A program made the position numbers and the translations under genes. From NCBI GenBank assembly GCA_036272815.1, contig DATAYA010000245.1, positions 1 to 15,370 of the forward strand: a stretch of DNA of 15,370 nt, written 5' to 3'. The stretch comes from DATAYA01 sp036272815. GTDB lineage: Bacteria; Pseudomonadota; Alphaproteobacteria; Acetobacterales; Acetobacteraceae. This document shows, piece after piece, positions 1-6,623 of this stretch. The notes below the pieces were generated by a model, which saw nothing but the letters and a program-made list of their open reading frames with translations, searched no databases and had not been told where the DNA came from. Each line of letters starts with the position of its first letter. Position 1 is the stretch's first letter.

Positions 1-384
1 CGAGCGGCAGCCGGCAACCGCGAGGTGGCCGGCTGCGGCGCGCATCAGCCGGCGGCCGATGCCGCGCTCGCGCCAGTCGTCGAGCACGTAGAGCGTCTCG
101 ATCTCGCCCTCCGCAAGTCCGGGAGTTCGGGCGCGGCCGACGGTGGTGAAGCCGATCACCCGCGGGCCGGAGCCGGCGGGCACGTCCAGCCCCGAGGCGG
201 CGGCGACATAGACGCCGGTGCCGCCGCGGATCGCCAGCTCATAGTGCGACGCCTGCCGCACCGCCGAGAGCCGGGCCAGGTACTCGTCGGGCAGGATGCC
301 GGGATACGTGCTGCGCCACGCCGCGACATGCACCGCCCCGATGGCGGCGGCGTCGGTCGCACGGGCGCGGCGCAGCGAGATCAC
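1..384 (-). CDS. GNAT-family N-acetyltransferase (partial, C-terminus beyond window)
   Basis: The first 128 codons of a GCN5-related N-acetyltransferase, which would transfer an acetyl group from acetyl-CoA to an unidentified amine. The protein opens VISLRRARATDAAAI, the usual beta1 start of the fold. At about residues 100-116 it shows LYVLDDWRERGIGRRLM, which contains the acetyl-CoA pyrophosphate-binding R-x-x-G-x-G/A loop of motif A. The GTG start (384-382) overlaps the TGA stop of the upstream methyltransferase gene as GTGA, and a GGAG lies 8 nt before it, so it is the last visible gene of the guaB operon. The C-terminal half, which shapes substrate specificity, lies outside the window. 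It could be a RimI-type protein acetyltransferase or a small-molecule acetyltransferase; nothing visible decides this. Confidence 0.88.
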   Translation of the reverse strand, partial: MISLRRARATDAAAIGAVHVAAWRSTYPGILPDEYLARLSAVRQASHYELAIRGGTGVYVAAASGLDVPAGSGPRVIGFTTVGRARTPGLAEGEIETLYVLDDWRERGIGRRLMRAAAGHLAVAGCRS

Positions 385-1670
385 GCACGCCGCTCCAGCA
401 CCGCCGCGAAGAACCCGTCGGTGCCGTGGCGGAGCGGCGAGAGCCGGAGATGCTCGCCTTCGCCGGGCAGATCGAGCGCCCAGACCTTGCGTGGCGGAAG
501 GGACGAAAAGCCGGGATTGCGATCGAGAAAGGCGGCCACCTGATCCTCGTTCTCCTGCGCGAGCAGCGAGCAGGTAGCGTAGACCAGCCGGCCACCGCTA
601 CGCACCAGCGGCGCCGCGCGGTCCAGGATCGCCGCCTGCCGGACCACCAGCTCGGCCACGTCGGTCTCGTCGAGCCGCAGCCGTGCGTCGGGGTTGCGTC
701 GCCAGGTACCGCTGCCCGAGCATGGCGCGTCGACCAGCACGCGGTCGAAGCCGCGCGCGTGGCGCTTGGCCCATTTGTCGCCGGGCAGCAGGAGGTGGCG
801 CTCGACGTTGTGCGCCCCGGCCCGCCGCAGCCGGCGCACCGAAGCCTCCAGCCGCCGCGCGTTGACGTCGCAGGCAACGAGCGTGCCGCGGTTGTCCATC
901 ATCGCCGCCAGCGCCAGGGTCTTACCCGCCGCGCCCGCGCAGAAGTCGCACACGCGCTGGCCGGGGCGCGCATCGACGAGAAGCGAGACGAGCTGGCTGC
1001 CCTCGTCCTGGATCTCCACGAGGCCGGTACGGAACGCCTCGGCCGCAGTCACCGGCGCGCGGGTCGCGATCCGAAGGCCCCAGGGCGAGAGCGGCGTCGA
1101 CTCGGCGGCCAGCCCCTCGGCTGCCAGCGCCGCCCGGGCAGTCTGGCGGTCGGCCTTGAGCAGGTTGGTGCGCAAGTCGAGCGGCGCCGGCGCCAGCAGG
1201 GCCGCCAGCTCCGGCACGAGCGCATCGCCGAAGCGGACGCGCAAGTCGGACACCAGGAAATCGGGCACTTCGAGGTGCACCGCCTCCGGCATCTCGGGAT
1301 GGTCGAGCGTCCGACCGGCGAGCGCACGGGCGACGGCGCGTTCGGCGGCATCGAGCGGGTCCGGCGCGAACTGGCCGCCGGAGAAGGCCTGCGCCACGCC
1401 GTCCGCGGTCCACCCCTCCAGCAGCAGCGAGGCCGCGACCAACAGCCGGGCGGTGGAGGCGGCGCGGATCCGAGCGAGCCACCAATCGAGCCGGCGGCGC
1501 TCCCGCAGCACCTGCCAAATGCGGGCGGAGACGGCGCGGCGGTCGCCGGACCCGATGAAGCGGCGGGCGCGGAAGAAGTCGCTCGCGACCGCGTCGGCCG
1601 GGCGAGACGGTGCGCCCTCGATCGCGGCCAGCAACTCGATCGCGGCCGCGATCCGGGCGGCCGGCGTCAC
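381..1670 (-). CDS. RsmB/NOP-family 16S rRNA (cytosine-C5) methyltransferase
   Basis: A 429-residue SAM-dependent RNA m5C methyltransferase, the same length as E. coli RsmB. An N-terminal NusB-like RNA-binding region (about 1-140) precedes the Rossmann methyltransferase domain. SAM motif I is VCDFCAGAAGKTLAL (about 240-254). Both family cysteines are present: DAPCSGSGTW, Cys about 317 (release of the enzyme-RNA adduct), and YATCSLLAQENE, Cys about 367 (nucleophile attacking C6 of cytosine). The motif I variant CAGAAGK differs from the CAAPGGK of classical RsmB. This may therefore be the second alphaproteobacterial RsmB/NOP paralogue, and the exact target (C967 or another cytosine) is uncertain. 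The GTG start (1670-1668) overlaps the TGA of the dehalogenase gene. No Shine-Dalgarno sequence is visible before it, so translation probably depends on coupling. Confidence 0.93.
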   Translation of the reverse strand: MTPAARIAAAIELLAAIEGAPSRPADAVASDFFRARRFIGSGDRRAVSARIWQVLRERRRLDWWLARIRAASTARLLVAASLLLEGWTADGVAQAFSGGQFAPDPLDAAERAVARALAGRTLDHPEMPEAVHLEVPDFLVSDLRVRFGDALVPELAALLAPAPLDLRTNLLKADRQTARAALAAEGLAAESTPLSPWGLRIATRAPVTAAEAFRTGLVEIQDEGSQLVSLLVDARPGQRVCDFCAGAAGKTLALAAMMDNRGTLVACDVNARRLEASVRRLRRAGAHNVERHLLLPGDKWAKRHARGFDRVLVDAPCSGSGTWRRNPDARLRLDETDVAELVVRQAAILDRAAPLVRSGGRLVYATCSLLAQENEDQVAAFLDRNPGFSSLPPRKVWALDLPGEGEHLRLSPLRHGTDGFFAAVLERRA

Positions 1671-2350
1671 GCCAGGAGGTCGGGAAGCGCCGAGAGGTCG
1701 ACCAGCTCGACGGTACGCTCGCGCAGCGCGTATTCGTCCGGCAGACCCGTGCGATTGACGCGAAACACGCGAAAACCGAAACAGAACGCGCCGAACGCGT
1801 CCCAGGCGTTGGAAGAGAGGAACGCCATTTCCTCCGGCGCGGCGCCGAAGCGGGTGCTGGCGAGGCGGTAGACGCGCGGGTCGGGCTTGTAGGCGCCCGT
1901 CGCCTCGATGCTGAGCACGCTGTCGAGCAGGCCCGCGATGCCGGCCGCCTGCGTTGCGGCCGCCAGCATGGCGGGCGAGCCGTTGGAGAGGATGGCGCAA
2001 GGCAGGCCGCGCTCGCGCAACCGCCGCAGCACGGCCGGCACCTCGGGATAGGCGTCGAGCGTGCGGTACGCGTCCATCACGTCGTCGAGCAGGCCCGCAT
2101 CGGTGATCCCGCGACGGGCCGCCACGTATTCGAGTGCGGCGCGGGTCAGTTTCCAGAAGTCGCGGTGCTGCGCCGGGCCGGCCAGCGTGCGGACCCAACT
2201 GTATTCGAGCTGCTTCACCCGCCACTCGTTGCTGATCATCTCCCAGTCCGGGCCGAGACGGGCCGCATGGCGACGCATCGCGACGTGAACGTCGAGCAGG
2301 GTGCCATAGGCATCGAAGATGCAGGCGCGGACGCGCACCTTGCCGCTCAT
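1667..2350 (-). CDS. (S)-2-haloacid dehalogenase, type II (HAD superfamily)
   Basis: A 227-residue L-2-haloacid dehalogenase family protein (EC 3.8.1.2 type), full length for the family. It hydrolyses the carbon-halogen bond of 2-haloalkanoic acids through an aspartyl ester, giving the inverted 2-hydroxy acid. The active-site set known from Pseudomonas L-DEX appears intact: nucleophile Asp13 in FDAYGTLLD, Thr17, Arg44 in WRVKQLEYSW, LSNGS with Ser122, Lys155 in YKPDPRVY, and SSNAWD (179-184) with Asn181 and Asp184. The cap domain lies at about residues 20-100. The ATG start overlaps the guaB TGA as ATGA, with AGGA 6 nt upstream inside guaB. The stop overlaps the next gene's GTG. Coupling to guaB suggests a housekeeping or detoxification role rather than a catabolic one, but this is inference. 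The true substrate may not be halogenated. Confidence 0.93.
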   Translation of the reverse strand: MSGKVRVRACIFDAYGTLLDVHVAMRRHAARLGPDWEMISNEWRVKQLEYSWVRTLAGPAQHRDFWKLTRAALEYVAARRGITDAGLLDDVMDAYRTLDAYPEVPAVLRRLRERGLPCAILSNGSPAMLAAATQAAGIAGLLDSVLSIEATGAYKPDPRVYRLASTRFGAAPEEMAFLSSNAWDAFGAFCFGFRVFRVNRTGLPDEYALRERTVELVDLSALPDLLA

Positions 2351-3855
2351 GACGCTTCCTGCCGGTAGTTCGGGGCCTCTCGCGTGATCGCGACGTCGTG
2401 GACGTGGCTCTCGCGCAAACCGGCACCCGTGATGCGGCGGAAGCGGGCGCCGGTCTGCAACGCGGCGATCGTTCCGCAGCCCGTGTAGCCCATGCCGGCG
2501 CGGACGCCGCCGACGAGCTGATGGACCACCGCCGCCACCGGCCCCTTGTAGCCGACGCGGCCCTCGATCCCCTCCGGCACCAGCTTGAGCGCCTCGCGCA
2601 CCTCCTGCTGGAAGTAGCGGTCGGCGGAGCCGCGCGCCATCGCACCGAGGCTGCCCATGCCACGATAGGATTTGTAGCTGCGGCCCTGATAGAGGAACAC
2701 CTCGCCCGGCGCCTCATCGGTGCCGGCGAGCAGGCTGCCGATCATCACGCAATCCGCACCCGCCGCCAGCGCCTTGACGATGTCGCCCGAGGTGCGGATG
2801 CCGCCGTCCGCGATCGCCGGCACGCCGCGCTCCCGGCAGGCGGCGGCGGTCTCCAGGACGGCGGAGAACTGCGGCACCCCGACGCCGGCGACGACGCGAG
2901 TGGTGCAGATGCTGCCCGGACCAATGCCGATCTTGACCGCATCCGCGCCGGCCTCGATCAGCGCCAGCGCGCCCTCGGGGGTCGCGACGTTGCCGGCGAT
3001 CACCTGCACCGCGTTGGAGAGGCGCTTGATCCGGGCGACGGCACCGAGCACGCCCTGGCTATGGCCGTGCGCGGTATCGACCACGATCACGTCGGCCTCG
3101 GCGCGGACCAGTGCCTCGGCCCGCGCGTGGCCATCCTCGCCGACGCCGGTCGCGGCGGCGACGCGCAGGCGGCCCAATTCGTCCTTGTTGGCGAGCGGGT
3201 GGGCCTGCGCCTTGTCCATGTCCTTGACGGTGATGAGGCCGACGCAGCGGAACTGCTCGTCGACCACCAGCAGCTTCTCGATGCGGTGGCGGTGCAGCAG
3301 GCGGCGGGCCTCCTCGGGGTCGACCTCGGCGGGGACCGTGATGAGGTTCTCCCGCGTCATCAGCTCATAGACCCGCAGGCCCGGATCGGTCGCGAAGCGG
3401 ACGTCGCGGTTGGTGAGGATCCCGACGAGACGGCCGCTGTCGCGCTCCACCACGGGGACGCCGCTGATCCGGTGCGCGGTCATCAGGGTGCGGGCGTCCG
3501 CGAGGGTCTGGTCGGGGTGGATGGTAAGCGGGTTTATCACCATGCCGGATTCGAACTTTTTGACCTGGCGGACGTGCGCGGTCTGCTCGTCGATGGTCAG
3601 GTTCTTGTGGATCACGCCGATGCCGCCCTGCTGCGCCATGGCGATCGCCATCGGGCCTTCGGTCACGGTATCCATCGCGGCCGAAATCACCGGGATATTG
3701 AGGCTGATCGCGCGGGTGAGGCGGGTCGTGGTGTCGGCGCTGCCGGGCAGAACCTGCGAGTAGGCAGGGGCGAGGAGGACGTCGTCGAATGCCAGCGCCT
3801 CCTCGATGCGGGATGCGGGCGGCGTCGGCGCGTCGGCGGGGCTGGGGGGAGCCAT
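2347..3855 (-). CDS. guaB: IMP dehydrogenase GuaB
   Basis: A 502-residue inosine-5'-monophosphate dehydrogenase, close to the usual 485-500. It oxidises IMP to XMP with NAD+, the committed step of guanine nucleotide synthesis in the cytoplasm. The (beta/alpha)8 barrel is interrupted by two CBS domains (about 108-225). The catalytic loop GIGPGSICTTR places the nucleophilic cysteine at residue 317. ADGGIR (349-354) binds the IMP phosphate/ribose. The mobile flap begins near YKSYRGMGSLGAM and includes the Arg-Tyr pair at 413-414. The ATG at 3855 is preceded by AAAGG at a good distance. An in-frame extension to 4038 is possible but would run into the end of radC and adds low-complexity residues, so I reject it. 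First gene of the operon with the dehalogenase, methyltransferase and GNAT genes. Confidence 0.98.
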   Translation of the reverse strand: MAPPSPADAPTPPASRIEEALAFDDVLLAPAYSQVLPGSADTTTRLTRAISLNIPVISAAMDTVTEGPMAIAMAQQGGIGVIHKNLTIDEQTAHVRQVKKFESGMVINPLTIHPDQTLADARTLMTAHRISGVPVVERDSGRLVGILTNRDVRFATDPGLRVYELMTRENLITVPAEVDPEEARRLLHRHRIEKLLVVDEQFRCVGLITVKDMDKAQAHPLANKDELGRLRVAAATGVGEDGHARAEALVRAEADVIVVDTAHGHSQGVLGAVARIKRLSNAVQVIAGNVATPEGALALIEAGADAVKIGIGPGSICTTRVVAGVGVPQFSAVLETAAACRERGVPAIADGGIRTSGDIVKALAAGADCVMIGSLLAGTDEAPGEVFLYQGRSYKSYRGMGSLGAMARGSADRYFQQEVREALKLVPEGIEGRVGYKGPVAAVVHQLVGGVRAGMGYTGCGTIAALQTGARFRRITGAGLRESHVHDVAITREAPNYRQEAS

Positions 3856-3888
3856 TGACGACCTTTCGGGGTGCGACCTTGGCGCGTC

Positions 3889-3917
3889 CACATAGGCGGC
3901 AAGCGGGGGGGCCGCAA
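3889..3917 (-). promoter_or_regulatory. Candidate sigma70-type promoter of the guaB operon
   Basis: Reading the minus strand, TTGCGG (3917-3912) is separated by exactly 17 nt from TATGTG (3894-3889). This would start transcription near 3882, about 27 nt before the guaB ATG. Each hexamer matches only three consensus positions, so the support is position and spacing rather than strength. The 121-bp gap between radC and guaB otherwise shows no recognisable element. Confidence 0.3.
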
Positions 3918-3976
3918 GCGCGGCGGCACGGGTGCGGGGCTGGGGTGCGTCGCAGACACAAGCCGTCGGCCGGCGT

Positions 3977-4888
3977 CTAGAGCAATCCCTCCTGCCGCAG
4001 GCTGAGCCAGCGCCCGTTGCCGATGATAACGTGGTCATGCAGCACGATCGACAGCGTCTCGGCCGCGCGCTTCACCTCGCGCGTCATCTCGATGTCGCTG
4101 CGCGACGGCGTCGGGTCTCCGCTCGGATGGTTATGGACCAGGACCAGGGCGGTCGCGTGCAATTCCAGGGCGCGCCTGACCACCTCGCGCGGATAGACCG
4201 GCGTGTGGTTCACGGTGCCGCGCGCCTGCGCCTCGTCGGCCAGCAGTCGGTTGCGGGTGTCGAGGAACAGCACCCGGAACTGCTCGATCCGCTCGCGCGC
4301 CAGCACCGCGGTCAGGTAGTCGATCAGGCGGTCCCAGTTGTTCAGGATCGGCTGCTCGGCCACTTCAGCATGGGCAAGCCGGATCGCGGAGGCCTGGACG
4401 AGCTTGATCGCGGCCGTGCTGTGGATGCCGAGGCCGGGGGCGGCCAGCAGCTCCCGCTCGGGGGCCGCCAGCACGCGAGCGAAGCTGCCGAAGCGGTTGA
4501 TGAGGGCCTTGGCCAGCGGCTTGGTGTCGCCCTTCGGCATGGCGAAGAACAGCAGCATCTCGAGCAGTTCGTAGTCGGCGAGCGCGCCGGCACCGCGCGC
4601 CAGCAGCTTCTCGCGCATCCGCGCGCGGTGACCATGCGGGCCGGTGCTCGGGAACGGTGCGTCCTGGCCGGGCGAGATGTCCGGCCGGTCGATGTCTGGC
4701 CGGTCGAGGGATCGACGTTCGCTGGCGTTCGAGAACGCCGGATCGGCCGCGAGGGCTTGGGCTGCCTCCGCGAATCCAGCCGGATGTCGCACCTCATCCG
4801 GGCGGACCGCCACGAGTGGGGCCGATCCGGCAATGCCTTCCTGCTCATCTCGGCGTCGCGGTTCCGGCGCAGGCTTACGCCACCACAT
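3977..4888 (-). CDS. radC: RadC family protein (JAB/MPN domain)
   Basis: A 303-residue RadC/YeeS-type protein. The core begins near GPHGHRARMREKLLARG (about 83-99), followed by a helix-hairpin-helix-like stretch (about 105-165) and the C-terminal JAB/MPN domain (about 180-303). The JAMM metal-binding motif is complete: VHNHPSGDPTPSRSD with His252, His254 and Asp265, and an acidic partner upstream. The family was named for DNA repair, but its biochemical role is unsettled, so the function should be read as unknown metalloprotease-like or DNA-associated. The first 80 residues are a poorly conserved Pro/Asp/Arg-rich tail containing a duplicated DRPDI pentapeptide. The ATG at 4888 is the first in frame, with only a weak GGGGA upstream, and a later start inside this tail cannot be excluded. 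The gene lies 121 bp upstream of guaB on the same strand and is transcribed divergently from the S10 peptidase gene. Confidence 0.93.
   Translation of the reverse strand: MWWRKPAPEPRRRDEQEGIAGSAPLVAVRPDEVRHPAGFAEAAQALAADPAFSNASERRSLDRPDIDRPDISPGQDAPFPSTGPHGHRARMREKLLARGAGALADYELLEMLLFFAMPKGDTKPLAKALINRFGSFARVLAAPERELLAAPGLGIHSTAAIKLVQASAIRLAHAEVAEQPILNNWDRLIDYLTAVLARERIEQFRVLFLDTRNRLLADEAQARGTVNHTPVYPREVVRRALELHATALVLVHNHPSGDPTPSRSDIEMTREVKRAAETLSIVLHDHVIIGNGRWLSLRQEGLL
4676..4705 (-). repeat. 15-bp tandem duplication inside the radC N-terminal coding region
   Basis: GATGTCCGGCCGGTC (4676-4690) is followed directly by GATGTCTGGCCGGTC (4691-4705), one mismatch. On the coding strand it gives two DRPDI pentapeptides in tandem. 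The unit is a multiple of three, so the frame is kept. It lies in the unconserved N-terminal tail and probably arose by replication slippage. Confidence 0.85.
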
Positions 4889-4923
4889 GGCAGGGTCCCC
4901 GAAGGATCAGGCAGCGGCGTCAG

Positions 4924-4952
4924 GGTTGAACGGTGTGGCACAAAATTCAACC
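4924..4952. promoter_or_regulatory. Perfect 7-bp inverted repeat in the radC/S10 divergent region (possible operator)
   Basis: GGTTGAA (4924-4930) and TTCAACC (4946-4952) are perfect inverted repeats separated by 15 nt. Nested with them is TGTGG (4934-4938) facing CCACA (4951-4955), followed by the palindrome CAATATTG (4954-4961). This short stretch is clearly more AT-rich than the surrounding DNA and sits between two divergent start codons. That is the expected place for a regulator-binding site. No regulator gene is adjacent, so the assignment is inference. Confidence 0.35.
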
Positions 4953-4958
4953 ACAATA

Positions 4959-4986
4959 TTGCCGCTCGCCTCGCTGCCGATATGGC
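4959..4986 (+). promoter_or_regulatory. Candidate promoter for the S10 carboxypeptidase gene
   Basis: TTGCCG (4959-4964) and TATGGC (4981-4986) are 16 nt apart. The same kind of hexamer pair (TTGCCT with TATGGC, 17 nt apart) lies before the tRNA-Gln gene, which adds some support. Transcription would begin near 4993, putting the 13-bp repeat array into the 5' untranslated leader. Confidence 0.3.
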
Positions 4987-5007
4987 AACGTCTGCCTCGC
5001 GGCTGAG

Positions 5008-5059
5008 CGCGTGGTCTCTGCGCGTGGTCTCTGCGCGTGTTCTCTGCCCGTGGTCTCTG
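5008..5059 (+). repeat. Four tandem copies of a 13-bp unit upstream of the S10 peptidase gene
   Basis: The unit CGCGTGGTCTCTG occurs at 5008-5020, 5021-5033, 5034-5046 (one mismatch, TGT TCT) and 5047-5059 (one mismatch, CCCG). The array ends 10 nt before the ATG at 5070 and directly abuts the ribosome-binding region GGGAGAG. The unit is not a multiple of three and lies outside the likely coding region, so copy-number change would alter leader length and structure but not the protein. Confidence 0.9.
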
Positions 5060-5069
5060 GGAGAGCCGG

Positions 5070-6614
5070 ATGCGACGTTTTGGCGTGGCTGCGATCATGC
5101 TGCTCGTGATGGCGGTGCATGGCGCCGATGCGGTGGCGCAGCCGCGCCATCCCGAGCCTGCGCCGGCCGTCAACCCGGTGCGTGGTCCGGCGCTCGGCCA
5201 GGTGCGCGGCCAGGCGGGGGTTGCTGCGGCCGGCGTCCTGCTTCCCGCGCCCGTGAGCAGCGAGCACACGCTCGAACTGCCTGGACGGACGCTGCACTTC
5301 ACGGCGACCGCCGGCAGCGTGCCGCTTCGAGGGGATCGGGGCCAGGTGCTGGCCGAGATCTCGGTGATCGCCTATCGGCTCGACAGCGCCGATCCGCGGA
5401 CCCGGCCGGTGACCTTCGCGGTGAACGGCGGCCCGGGCTTTTCCTCGGCGTGGCTGCAACTGGGCGGCCTTGGACCCTGGCGGCTGCCGATGGAGGGAGC
5501 GGCCCGTGCGCCCTCCGCGCCGCCGGCCGTCACGCCCAATGCCGAGACCTGGCTCGACTTCACCGACCTGGTTTTCATCGACCCCGCCGGCACCGGCTAC
5601 AGCCGGATCGACGCCACGGCGAAGGAGGTGCGGCAGCGGTTCTGGTCGGTCGGCGGCGACATCAGCAGCCTGGCGCAGGCGATCCGCCTGTGGCTCGATC
5701 AAAACGGTCGGATGCCGTCGCCGAAATACATCGTGGGCGAGAGCTATGGCGGCTTCCGCGGGCCGCGTCTGGTGCGCGCGCTGGCCGAGACGCAGGGCGT
5801 CGGCGTCGCCGGCCTGGTGCTGGTCTCCCCGTCGCTCGACCTGGACGCCGGCAGCCGGGCCTTCAACCCGCTGTCCTGGGCCGCGCGCCTGCCGACCGAG
5901 GTCGCGATCGCGCGGACGGCGCACGGGCCGGTCACGCGCACGGCACTCGCGGATGCCGAAGCCTATGCCGGCGGCGACTACGTGGTCGACCTCGTGCGCG
6001 GCTTGGGCAACCCGGCGGCGGTGGCGCGGGTCAGCCAGCATGTGGCGGCGCTGACGGGTCTCGATCCCGCCCTGGTCCGCCAGCACGCCGGGCGGATCGA
6101 CGCCGCCACCTTCCTGCGCGAGATCGACCGCGCCGAGGCGCGCGTGGCCAGCCGCTACGATGGTACCGTGACCATGCCTGACCCGTTCGGCAGCGCCAGC
6201 TTCGCCCGCTTCCCCGACCCGGTGACGGACGCGCTGGCGGCGCCGTTGTCCAGCGCGATGGTCGCGCTCTACGCGAACCGGCTGCATTGGCGTCCGGATG
6301 CGCCGTATCGCCTGTTCAACGCAGAGGCCAACCGGAGTTGGAATTACGGCAAGGGCGGCGGGCCGCAAGCGATGTTCGCCTTGCGCACCGCACTGGCGCT
6401 CGACCCGCGCTTCCATGTGGTCGTGGCAGCGGGGCTGTTCGACCTGGTGGTGCCGTATTTCCGCACGCAGATGCTGCTCGACACGATCCCGGGGCCGGCC
6501 GGCGGCGACCGCGTCCGGTTTGTCGTCCTGCCGGGCGGCCACATGGTCTATGTGCGCGATGACGGCCGCATGGCGCTCCGCGACGCGGCCGGACAGATGA
6601 TCGGCGGCCAGTAG
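5070..6614 (+). CDS. Exported serine carboxypeptidase, peptidase family S10
   Basis: A 514-residue protein with an N-terminal signal peptide (MRRFGVAAIMLLVMAVHG, likely cleaved near Ala20-Ala23), so it acts in the periplasm or outside the cell. It removes C-terminal amino acids from peptides. The S10 signatures occur in order: FAVNGGPGFSS (about 117-126, substrate carboxylate binding/oxyanion region), FIDPAGTGYS (169-178), GESYGG with catalytic Ser225, GLFDLVVP with catalytic Asp458, and LPGGHM with catalytic His491. The ATG at 5070 is chosen because it gives a clean signal peptide and has GGGAGAG just upstream. An in-frame GTG at 5037 would add 11 residues from the repeat array. The gene is single, divergent from radC, and ends 9 bp from the convergent rlmE stop. 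S10 enzymes are well known in eukaryotes and also occur in several Proteobacteria. Confidence 0.95.
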   Translation: MRRFGVAAIMLLVMAVHGADAVAQPRHPEPAPAVNPVRGPALGQVRGQAGVAAAGVLLPAPVSSEHTLELPGRTLHFTATAGSVPLRGDRGQVLAEISVIAYRLDSADPRTRPVTFAVNGGPGFSSAWLQLGGLGPWRLPMEGAARAPSAPPAVTPNAETWLDFTDLVFIDPAGTGYSRIDATAKEVRQRFWSVGGDISSLAQAIRLWLDQNGRMPSPKYIVGESYGGFRGPRLVRALAETQGVGVAGLVLVSPSLDLDAGSRAFNPLSWAARLPTEVAIARTAHGPVTRTALADAEAYAGGDYVVDLVRGLGNPAAVARVSQHVAALTGLDPALVRQHAGRIDAATFLREIDRAEARVASRYDGTVTMPDPFGSASFARFPDPVTDALAAPLSSAMVALYANRLHWRPDAPYRLFNAEANRSWNYGKGGGPQAMFALRTALALDPRFHVVVAAGLFDLVVPYFRTQMLLDTIPGPAGGDRVRFVVLPGGHMVYVRDDGRMALRDAAGQMIGGQ

Positions 6615-6623
6615 GAGAGCGCG

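Noticed and set aside
426..1871. A 481-codon plus-strand frame opposite the methyltransferase and dehalogenase genes
   Set aside because: Composition is typical of an antisense shadow (His/Arg/Gln-rich), and the opposite strand has complete family motifs.
1671..2717. In-frame upstream extension of the RsmB/NOP methyltransferase to 2717
   Set aside because: The extension overlaps the whole dehalogenase gene and the end of guaB in another frame and has shadow-like composition. The GTG at 1670 gives the family length and a GTGA overlap.
5008..5059. CRISPR array
   Set aside because: The repeats are 13 bp, directly adjacent without spacers, and no cas gene is present.
3932..6181. A 749-codon plus-strand frame over radC and the S10 gene
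   Set aside because: It is antisense to radC and in a shifted frame relative to the S10 gene, which has an intact catalytic triad; no domain is recognisable in it.
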